Of a DNA stretch of 40,818 bases, positions 25,674-32,092 are shown piece by piece (within the stretch, counting starts at the first letter, position 1; each line of letters begins with the position of its first letter). The position numbers and the translations under genes are program-made. The DNA lies in assembly GCF_937129525.1 (NCBI RefSeq), contig NZ_CAKZNK010000044.1:1-40818 (forward strand). Reading direction: 5' to 3'. Origin of the DNA: an uncultured Chloroflexus sp. (lineage in GTDB: Bacteria > Chloroflexota > Chloroflexia > Chloroflexales > Chloroflexaceae). The notes beneath the pieces are model-generated. The model was not told the DNA's origin. It saw only the letters and a list, made by a program, of their open reading frames with translations, and searched no databases.

Positions 25674-26842
25674 CATCCTTCCTCCGGATAGATCACATCG
25701 GCCTGAATCCAGACATCAGGCCCGGTAGTGGTTGTTTCCGACGAATCCGCCGTCTTTATGCATTCAACGGCACATTGGCGCAAGCGCGCTGCGTGAGCAA
25801 GCTGCGCCCACCCTTCGCCGCCGATCGGGCCGGGTGCGCCGCGTCCGCCGATAATGATAGGGGCGATGCAGGCCATGACCCTATCCACGAGGCGTTGTTT
25901 GAACAGCGCGCCAAGCAGCTCGCTGCCACTTTCGACAAAGACGGTCAACAAACCGCGCCGACCGATTTCAGTCATGAGATCTGGCAGACTGACCCGACTA
26001 GCCGGATCGGTTGGTAAGACCCACACGTCAACGCCGCGCGCTGCCAGTTCGCGATGGTATCCGGTGGGGCTATGGATAGTGGTGGCTACGACGGTTTTGC
26101 CCGGTAGCGATGGATCAAAGACTCTGGCCGAAAGTGGCACTCGACCGCGACTATCGGCAACGATCCGTAAGGGGTGACGAACATCACCCGCTGCATCAGC
26201 GTTGCTGAGCCGGGTAGTGAGTAAAGGATCATCGGCAATCACCGTTCCGGCTCCAACGAGGATGACATCGGTCAGATTGCGCAGATAATGAACGCGCTGC
26301 CGTGAAGCGGGGTTGCTGATCCAGCGTGATTGACCAGCGCTGGTGGCGATTTTGCCGTCGAGGCTCATGGCAAATTTGGCCGTAACGAATGGTTGACCGG
26401 TAGTGATATGTTTGAAATAGGGCCGGTTGAGTTGATAGGCTTCTGCTTCACATAAACCCTGAGAGACGCGAATGCCGGCAGCGGCGAGCCGGGCATGTCC
26501 CCGGCCATTTACTTTAGGGTTAGGATCGCCGATAGCGTAATAGACCTCGGCGATGCCTGCCGCTATCAGCGCATCGGCGCAAGGTGGGGTTCGTCCGTAA
26601 TGAGCGCATGGTTCAAGGGTGACGTACATCGTTGCGCCGCGAGCCGCTTCGCCAGCTTGACGCAGCGCCTCAATTTCAGCGTGAGGTTCGCCGGCCCGCT
26701 GATGGTACCCTTCGCCAACGATGCATCCCTCGTTGACGATGACCGCGCCGACCAGAGGATTGGGGCTGGTGCGACCTTCTGCGCGTCGAGCTAGCTCCAG
26801 GGCGCGCCTCATGTAGGAGAAATGGGAGTTGTGTTCGTCCAT
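25673..26842 (-). CDS. ribD: Bifunctional riboflavin deaminase/reductase
   Basis: 389 residues from the ATG at 26842. The open frame reaches 26890, but that part is the riboswitch terminator stem, not coding. Deaminase domain: zinc ligands H54 and E56 in GEPHAEIEAL, C79 and C88 in EPCAHYGRTPPC. Reductase domain from about 150: TAKFAMSLDGKIATSAGQSR, VGAGTVIADDPLLTTR, VESGSELLGALF. It performs the second and third steps from GTP. It is the first gene of the rib operon. The start codon directly follows the U-tract of the FMN-controlled terminator. The only Shine-Dalgarno-like bases (GGGG) are inside the terminator stem, so both transcription and translation could be controlled. Confidence 0.95.
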   Translation of the reverse strand: MDEHNSHFSYMRRALELARRAEGRTSPNPLVGAVIVNEGCIVGEGYHQRAGEPHAEIEALRQAGEAARGATMYVTLEPCAHYGRTPPCADALIAAGIAEVYYAIGDPNPKVNGRGHARLAAAGIRVSQGLCEAEAYQLNRPYFKHITTGQPFVTAKFAMSLDGKIATSAGQSRWISNPASRQRVHYLRNLTDVILVGAGTVIADDPLLTTRLSNADAAGDVRHPLRIVADSRGRVPLSARVFDPSLPGKTVVATTIHSPTGYHRELAARGVDVWVLPTDPASRVSLPDLMTEIGRRGLLTVFVESGSELLGALFKQRLVDRVMACIAPIIIGGRGAPGPIGGEGWAQLAHAARLRQCAVECIKTADSSETTTTGPDVWIQADVIYPEEG

Positions 26843-26887
26843 AACAAAACCCCAAAGGATGAACTGCGCGAACCGCATCCTTCGGGG
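26843..26887 (-). terminator. Rho-independent terminator of the FMN riboswitch, abutting ribD
   Basis: On the minus strand CCCCGAAGGATG (26887-26876) pairs with CATCCTTTGGGG (26861-26850), with one G-U, around a 14-nt loop. TTTTGTT follows and then immediately the ribD ATG at 26842. The 5' arm can alternatively pair with TTCGGGGCAA of the upstream hairpin or with CCTTCGGGGCA of the aptamer. Confidence 0.8.
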
Positions 26888-26939
26888 CAAGGACGATCAT
26901 AGATCACGGCGATAGATTACTTGCCGCGCTTCATACAAT

Positions 26940-26970
26940 TGCCCCGAACAAGCTGATCTTGTCCGGGGCA
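26940..26970 (-). promoter_or_regulatory. Upstream hairpin of the riboswitch expression platform
   Basis: TGCCCCGGACAAG (26970-26958) and CTTGTTCGGGGCA (26952-26940) form a 13-bp stem with one G-U and a 5-nt loop. Its 3' arm contains TTCGGGGCAA, exactly complementary to TTGCCCCGAA in the 5' arm of the terminator. The hairpin can therefore act as an anti-antiterminator: when it opens, the terminator cannot form. Confidence 0.6.
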
Positions 26971-27029
26971 TTGCAGGCATGCACAGCACCGTTCTGTGTG
27001 GCGAACACAAAACAGTGTTGGTCAGCCAA

Positions 27030-27179
27030 CCTTCTTTCATCCCGACTGTACGGTCGGCTCCGGAGTTTCACCGGATCGTGCCGATGGCAGGTTGCTATCG
27101 GCTCGTGGGCTTTACCACCGATCGGGAATTGTCTGCCATCCGTATGGTAACGAATGTCAGACTCACCCTGCCCCGAAGG
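27030..27179 (-). promoter_or_regulatory. FMN riboswitch aptamer (RFN element)
   Basis: The minus strand carries the conserved RFN words in order: CCTTCGGGGCAGGGTGA (27179 downwards), AATTCCCGATCGGTGGT, AGCCCACGAGCC, GATCCGGTGAAACTCCGGA, GCCGACCGTACAGTCGGGAT and GAAAGAAGG closing P1 (CCTTC at 27179-27175 with GAAGG at 27034-27030). FMN binding should favour the downstream terminator and shut off ribD-ribE-ribBA-ribH. The leader from aptamer end to ribD start is about 190 nt, longer than usual. Confidence 0.95.
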
Positions 27180-27212
27180 TTTGATATCTGGTTGTGTAAA
27201 GTATTGTACAAC

Positions 27213-27243
27213 ATGTTGAGCGAGTTGGTGCAACCGTTCCGGC
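27213..27243 (-). promoter_or_regulatory. Probable rib operon promoter
   Basis: Minus strand: TTGCAC (27238-27243) and TACAAT (27213-27218) with a 19-nt spacer, slightly long. The predicted start, near 27206, is just upstream of the aptamer. Confidence 0.4.
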
Positions 27244-27728
27244 AAAATACTTGCGCGTGTCACTTTTGCGCAACAATAGAGACTGCGCGCAGTTTACCGG
27301 AATAGCCGGTTGAGCGGGCAGCAATTTTAGTCTGAAATACAGTCATCTGCCATTGGGCGCAATCTGACGCGCGTTGTTTCATCAAGTCAGGCGGTACGAG
27401 CGGTGAAGACACCTCTCAACTCAACCGCTCGCGACATGCGCATTTCTGGTCATGGCGATACACTGTAGCGCAATCTCCCGGCATCTGCCATCAGGCTCGG
27501 TCGAGTGAGATGCGCTGGCAGCGCCCCTTTCGTTGTTCGATGCAGCGCGCTGCCCGTTTTCCAGAATAGATCGGGCATATCGCTTTTGCCGCCGTCTGGC
27601 GCACAAACGCTGTTGGGGTATAGTCGCGGCCAGATATGGAATCAGTATCAGGATCACGGTACCAGGTTCACCTTGCAAACCGGCGCAACCCGGCGCGCTG
27701 GCGTTGCTTTACAGGAATGATCCCGTCA
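27244..27728. other. 485-bp intergenic region between divergent rib operon and glycosyltransferase
   Basis: No convincing gene. Open frames on both strands lack ribosome-binding sites and family resemblance. An inverted repeat, GAGCGGT/ACCGCTC (27398-27404 and 27424-27430), is present. A TATAGT near 27620 could be the -10 of the glycosyltransferase promoter, but no clear -35 was found. Confidence 0.4.
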
Positions 27729-28862
27729 ATGCACATCTTGCAACTCTACAAAGACTATCCGCCGGTACACGGCGGGATTGAAGGCCATCTCCAATTGCTC
27801 AGCGAAGGGCTGGTGGCGCGTGGTCATCGGGTGACTGTTCTCTTCACCTCGCTCGATCGCCGTGGTTGGCGTGAACAACGCAACGGGGTTGAACTGATCG
27901 CAACGCCCCGCTGGCTGACAGTCGCGCGCGCGCCGATCAGTCCATCTCTACCCGGCTATCTCACCCAGATTAAACCCGATCTCATCCATGCCCACCATCC
28001 ATATCCCTTCGGCGATCTGGCACTCCTGTTCACGCGCGCGCCGCTGGTCGTCACCTACCATAGCGACATTGTGCGCCAGCGAGTGTTGGGTAGGTTGACA
28101 GCGCCACTCATTCACCATACCTTGCGCCGCGCGGCACGCATTATTGCCACCAGCCCGAATCTGGTCGCGACCTCAGCCTGGTTGAAGCCTTATCGCGAAC
28201 GAGTGCGGGTAGTGCCGTTTGGTCTGCCACCGCTGCCGTTACCCGATCCCACGCTGGTCGCCGATCTGCGCCGTCATTTCCCCGGTCCCAATGCGCTCTT
28301 CGTCGGGCGATTGCGCTACTACAAAGGAGTTGATCGGTTGATCGCGGCCATTGCCCTGCTGCAAGACGGTCATGCAATGATTGCCGGCGGCGATGCCACT
28401 GTGCGCGGCGCAGACCTGCGCCGGCTTGCCGCCGACCTGGGAGTGGCTGACCGGGTACACGTTTTGGGGCCAGTCGATCCGGCTACGCTCCGCGCTCTCT
28501 ACGCCATTGCCGATGTGTTGGTGTTGCCCTCAGTGGCGCGCAGTGAAGCGTTTGGCATCGTCCAAATCGAGGCGCAGTTTGCCGGTTTGCCGGTCATCTG
28601 CACCGAACTGGGCACCGGAACCAGTTATGTGACTCAACACAGTCGTACCGGTCTGGTTGTGCCACCCAACGACCCAACTGCGCTGGCTCAGGCTCTTGCC
28701 GATCTCTTTACCCATCCTGAGCGGGCGCGCGCGCTGGGTAGTGCCGGACGCGAACGGGCAATGACCGAATTTCGTCTTGAGCGCATGCTGGAACGGATTG
28801 AGGCAGTCTACACCGAGGCGTTGCAAGCGTCGCGAGGCGATAATGGGCTACACAGTGTCTGA
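27729..28862 (+). CDS. GT-B fold glycosyltransferase, family 4 type
   Basis: 377 residues from the ATG at 27729 (MHILQLYKDYPPVHGGIEGH), with AGGA upstream; an ATG four codons earlier is possible but too close to that site. N-terminal Rossmann domain: GGIEGHLQLLSEGLVARGH (glycine loop), HAHHPYP and VVTYHSD. C-terminal Rossmann domain: FVGRLRYYKGVDRLI (194-208), VHVLGPVD and the retaining-GT signature with E273 and E281 in ARSEAFGIVQIEAQFAG. Such enzymes transfer a sugar from a nucleotide sugar to lipid or polysaccharide acceptors; donor and acceptor cannot be told. The 213 bp after it contain only the next gene's promoter. Confidence 0.88.
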   Translation: MHILQLYKDYPPVHGGIEGHLQLLSEGLVARGHRVTVLFTSLDRRGWREQRNGVELIATPRWLTVARAPISPSLPGYLTQIKPDLIHAHHPYPFGDLALLFTRAPLVVTYHSDIVRQRVLGRLTAPLIHHTLRRAARIIATSPNLVATSAWLKPYRERVRVVPFGLPPLPLPDPTLVADLRRHFPGPNALFVGRLRYYKGVDRLIAAIALLQDGHAMIAGGDATVRGADLRRLAADLGVADRVHVLGPVDPATLRALYAIADVLVLPSVARSEAFGIVQIEAQFAGLPVICTELGTGTSYVTQHSRTGLVVPPNDPTALAQALADLFTHPERARALGSAGRERAMTEFRLERMLERIEAVYTEALQASRGDNGLHSV

Positions 28863-29010
28863 TCACGACGCTCTGGCGGCAAGCCATCTCTATGTCTCAC
28901 AAGGGCCTCTATCGCCGCTCTGTGGCAGTGTCTTGGGCAATCGCCTTTCTGGCAATGTGTGGCCTGTGCGGAAAGAGGCACCCTCTGCGTTCGCGCTGGC
29001 TATCGCCGTT

Positions 29011-29039
29011 TTGCGTCGCTGTGGCGTCGGTTCTATAAT
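29011..29039 (+). promoter_or_regulatory. Promoter of the M20 peptidase gene
   Basis: TTGCGT (29011-29016), 17-nt spacer, consensus TATAAT (29034-29039). The start site would be near 29046, 30 nt before the ATG. The -35 is identical to that of the proposed selD promoter. Confidence 0.65.
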
Positions 29040-29075
29040 AGCCCGCACCCGTATGATTGTGGATGGGAGTAGCCT

Positions 29076-30422
29076 ATGCAACGCTTCACTGCCTATGTGA
29101 ACCAACACCGCGCTCGTTTTCTTGCCGAATTGGCTGAAATCGCGCGCATCCCGTCGGTGGCGGCCCAAAATCGCGGGATTGCCGAGGCCGCTGCATTCGT
29201 CGAACAGCGCCTCCGTCGTCTCGGCGCCGAGACCCGCCTTCTTGCCGCAGATGGCGGCAATCCAATGGTCTATGCCACGATTGGCAATGGCCCTCGCACC
29301 TTGTTGATCTACGATCATTACGATGTCCAGCCTGCCGAGCCACTGGAACTGTGGGACAGCCCGCCGTTTGAGTTGACTGAGCGCGATGGCAAGTTGTACG
29401 GGCGTGGTGTGGCCGACAACAAGGGCAATCTGATGCTGCGTATCCAGGCTATCGAAGCCTGGTTGGCGACTCAGGGTGATTTGCCGATTCGCATCATTTT
29501 TGCCGTTGAAGGAGAAGAAGAGGTCAGCTCGCGCACTCTGCCGGCTGTGTGCCGGGAATATGCTGAATTGCTGCGGGCTGATGGATGTCTGTGGGAGACA
29601 GGTGGAGTTGACATCAGTGAACGGCCAACGGTAACCTGTGGCGCCAAGGGGATCCAGTATGTCGAGCTGGTAGCGCGCGGCGCCAGCTACGACCTGCATT
29701 CATCGTATGCCACCTTCGTCCCCAATCCGGCATGGCGGCTGGTATGGGCACTCAACACATTAAAAGGCCCCGATGGAAGGGTGCGCATTCCCGGCTTCTA
29801 CGATCGGGTACGTCCGCCGACTGCCGACGATCTGGCTGCGCTGGCAACCATTCCGACCAATGACGATGAGTTACTGGCCGACTTTGGCCTGACCGAATTT
29901 CTCGATGGCGCGCGCGGGCTGGAACGGCTGCGTCGTCACCTGTTTGAGCCGACCTGCACCATTTGCGGTCTCGTCAGTGGCTACACGGGCGAAGGCAGCA
30001 AAACGGTACTGCCGAATGAAGCGCGGGTCAAGATCGACTTTCGCCTGGTGCCCGATATGGAACCGGCTGAAGTGTTAGCGCAGTTGCGGCGACATCTCGA
30101 TGCTGAAGGATTCAGCGACATCGAGATCATCGATCTGGGTGGCGAGCATCCGGCGCGCGGCCCGCTCGATGCGGCAATCGTGCAGGCTGCGGTAGCTTCA
30201 GCGCGCGAAGTGTATGGAAGCGAACCCATTCTCTACCCAACAATGGCCGGCACCGGCCCGGTCTACCCTCTCTGCACTGCGCTGGGCACACCGGTCGCGA
30301 GTGGCGCCGGATGTGGCTATCACGGCGCGCGGGTTCATTCCCCCAACGAAAACATTCGCCTGGCCGACTACTGGCGGGCAATCGAATGGATGGGCAGCCT
30401 GATCAGGCATTTTGCCGGTTGA
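29076..30422 (+). CDS. M20-family metallopeptidase (dipeptidase/carboxypeptidase-like)
   Basis: 448 residues; GGGAG precedes the ATG. Zinc-site motifs of the family are present: H81 in IYDHYDVQP, D114 in GRGVADNKGN, the catalytic/ligand acidic pair near E147-E148 in VEGEEEVSS, and a late His in YHGARVHSPNENI. A lid/dimerisation domain sits between the halves of the catalytic domain (about 195-330). It lacks a signal peptide, so it is cytoplasmic. Closest by motif to the M20 dipeptidases acting on short peptides; exact substrate unknown. Transcribed alone. Confidence 0.9.
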   Translation: MQRFTAYVNQHRARFLAELAEIARIPSVAAQNRGIAEAAAFVEQRLRRLGAETRLLAADGGNPMVYATIGNGPRTLLIYDHYDVQPAEPLELWDSPPFELTERDGKLYGRGVADNKGNLMLRIQAIEAWLATQGDLPIRIIFAVEGEEEVSSRTLPAVCREYAELLRADGCLWETGGVDISERPTVTCGAKGIQYVELVARGASYDLHSSYATFVPNPAWRLVWALNTLKGPDGRVRIPGFYDRVRPPTADDLAALATIPTNDDELLADFGLTEFLDGARGLERLRRHLFEPTCTICGLVSGYTGEGSKTVLPNEARVKIDFRLVPDMEPAEVLAQLRRHLDAEGFSDIEIIDLGGEHPARGPLDAAIVQAAVASAREVYGSEPILYPTMAGTGPVYPLCTALGTPVASGAGCGYHGARVHSPNENIRLADYWRAIEWMGSLIRHFAG

Positions 30423-30497
30423 GTGGCAGTTGTGATTGCGGAATGCCGGGTCTACGGCTGGTATGAATAAGTCCACATTCGTTCCGGGCGCTTTGTG

Positions 30498-30518
30498 GGG
30501 TGGGCACAAGGCCCACCC
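30498..30518. terminator. Hairpin between convergent M20 and MmyB-like genes
   Basis: GGGTGGGC (30498-30505) and GCCCACCC (30511-30518) form a perfect 8-bp GC-rich stem with a 5-nt loop, about 75 nt past the M20 stop. No T-run. It could serve both converging genes. Confidence 0.5.
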
Positions 30519-30638
30519 TGACAAGGGACTGCTTACCGGGTAATATCAATCATTGCTGCGCGCGCATGACCTCTCGATCAGTCCGCGCGGTGTGATACCT
30601 GCTCCACCGGTACATCATCCGCAGCAGGGACACGACGT

Positions 30639-31559
30639 TCAACGCTGGCTCGTTCCATAAACGTCTGACGGCTGCGGGATCGGAATATTCATCGCTCGCA
30701 AGACCTCTCGACTCTTTTCATCAGTCGGCATCCAGCCGACGATAAATAGAGATTCCAGGAAAGAATATGTCATGCGCAATGGACGGAATCGGATCAGCGT
30801 CGATGGCGCAATCTCCAGCTCGATCTCATAATCAGCGCGCGAAATCCGATCACCGAGGAGTATATCGGTCTCGTTCCAGATACGGTCAAAATCGTCGTGC
30901 TTCTGCAGGTCAGTGACAAGGTTCGTATACCATTCATCAAACCGATAATGAATATTTGTCACCTTAAACAGATACACATTTCTTAACGCTGTCTCTTCCC
31001 ACGACCCGCCCGGCGCGCGCATGCGATCGCGAACCCCCAATGTCCGGTCGAAGGTCAGGTGGAGCAAATTGAGCCGACCGGCCAACCGCAGATGTTTGAT
31101 CCTGGAATCCTCCCAACCGAGCAGGGTTTGTATATGGCGATTCCACCCCTGCACATTAAAGTCGCGTGTTACCAGGTAGGCCGGGAATGGCAGATACCGC
31201 ATCATGTTCAAATAGATGTCAATCAGTTTATTCAGCTCATCCGGCCTCAACTGGACACCAACCGGCTCATAGTGCGCGGCCAGCAAGACCTCGTTGCGCT
31301 CCAGTGACGTGCATTCAAGGTGATCACACAGTTTTAGCAGTTCGTCGCGGCTCAGCAGCAAGCTCTTTTCCGGGCGATAGCGGGCATTGCGATATGTGGA
31401 AACCAGTTCTTCCATCTCTTCGAGGGTAAACCGTTTGCCGTTGGAATGGTGGTCCTGATACTTCTGTTTCCGTTGCTCGCGGATCCGTTCAAGGATGTGT
31501 ACTACTTCCCGCAGCCGTTCATTGTCTTCATTGGGTTTGGTGATGCGTCGGCGAGTCAT
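30639..31559 (-). CDS. XRE/MmyB-like transcription regulator
   Basis: 306 residues; AGGGAG about 12 nt upstream of the ATG. An N-terminal basic, coiled-coil-like helix (1-40) precedes a weak helix-turn-helix region (about 44-100, FTLEEMEELVSTYRNARYRP, then LSRDELLKLCDHLECTSLER and NEVLLAAHYEPVG), which fits XRE regulators of the MmyB type (normally ...SPEERNELLLAAGYAP). A PAS-like MmyB ligand-binding domain follows (about 118-285, FPAYLVTRDFNVQGWNRHI, LHLTFDRTLGV). The DNA-recognition helix is degenerate compared with standard XRE proteins. Fatty-acyl ligands are known for some MmyB domains; here this is only inference. It is divergent from the secreted protein gene and could control it. Confidence 0.7.
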   Translation of the reverse strand: MTRRRITKPNEDNERLREVVHILERIREQRKQKYQDHHSNGKRFTLEEMEELVSTYRNARYRPEKSLLLSRDELLKLCDHLECTSLERNEVLLAAHYEPVGVQLRPDELNKLIDIYLNMMRYLPFPAYLVTRDFNVQGWNRHIQTLLGWEDSRIKHLRLAGRLNLLHLTFDRTLGVRDRMRAPGGSWEETALRNVYLFKVTNIHYRFDEWYTNLVTDLQKHDDFDRIWNETDILLGDRISRADYEIELEIAPSTLIRFRPLRMTYSFLESLFIVGWMPTDEKSREVLRAMNIPIPQPSDVYGTSQR

Positions 31560-31577
31560 GGGGTGGCTCCCTGGTGA

Positions 31578-31645
31578 AGTGTGTGCATATATACACTGGA
31601 TATGGCTCTGAAATTATTATACGCTTTCAACAAACTATTTTGCAA
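31578..31645 (-). promoter_or_regulatory. Promoter and possible operator of the MmyB-like gene
   Basis: Minus strand: TTGCAA (31640-31645), 18-nt spacer, TATAAT (31616-31621). Between start site and gene lies AGTGT-N10-ACACT (31578-31597), an imperfect 20-bp palindrome (7 of 10 pairs) that might be an autoregulatory operator. Confidence 0.5.
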
Positions 31646-32092
31646 CCAAAAACACATTTCAGCGACAAGAAAAGAGCAATTTAGATAATAATGTTATAAA
31701 TTCTTTTTAAACTGTTACATTATCGCTGTCTGGTGTAAAAATTAGAACGTTACTGTTGGGTACATGTATCTTCCTTTATTGGGAAATTTCTTTCATGAAA
31801 TTTATTGCTTTCTTCAGATCTTTATAACTACATTTTTTGAATAGTAATTGTTAAAGTAAAAAATGGTAAAAATTTTTACTGTTAATTTTGTGTTTATGGA
31901 TTGTTAAAATATATAATAAATTATTGTTTATAAAAATATTTCAAAATAAATTTTTTATTATGTAAATCAATAAAAATTTTTTAACTTGTTTGAAAGTATT
32001 TTTATCAAAAATTTAAATCAAAAACAGAACATCAGCGGTATCATCTAAATTACTATCAGTGATACTAATTGTGATGCAGAAGAGGGATCTGT
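31598..32092. other. Extremely AT-rich intergenic island
   Basis: About 0.5 kb with long A and T runs, between two GC-rich divergent genes. By hand count 31861-31980 contains only 13 G/C in 120 bases (about 11%). No open frame of note. TATAAT boxes occur by chance at this composition; one candidate for the plus strand is TTGTGT (31888-31893), 18 nt, TATAAT (31912-31917). Confidence 0.85.
32038..32065 (+). promoter_or_regulatory. Inverted repeat upstream of the secreted C39-like gene
   Basis: GTATCA (32038-32043) and TGATAC (32060-32065) are inverted 6-mers separated by 16 nt. The right half is also part of a perfect 11-bp palindrome, TATCAGTGATA (32054-32064). They lie 28-55 nt before the start codon, a suitable place for a repressor or activator. 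Confidence 0.35.

Noticed and set aside
26842-26890. Longer ribD start at 26890
   Set aside because: The extra codons are exactly the terminator stem and U-tract of the FMN riboswitch.
27421-27678. 85-codon minus-strand frame upstream of the glycosyltransferase
   Set aside because: No ribosome-binding site, no recognisable domains, and it covers the likely promoter.
32054-32064. TATCAGTGATA as a TetR-type (tetO-like) operator
   Set aside because: The core resembles tetO, but an 11-bp match in an AT-rich region with no TetR gene nearby is not enough.
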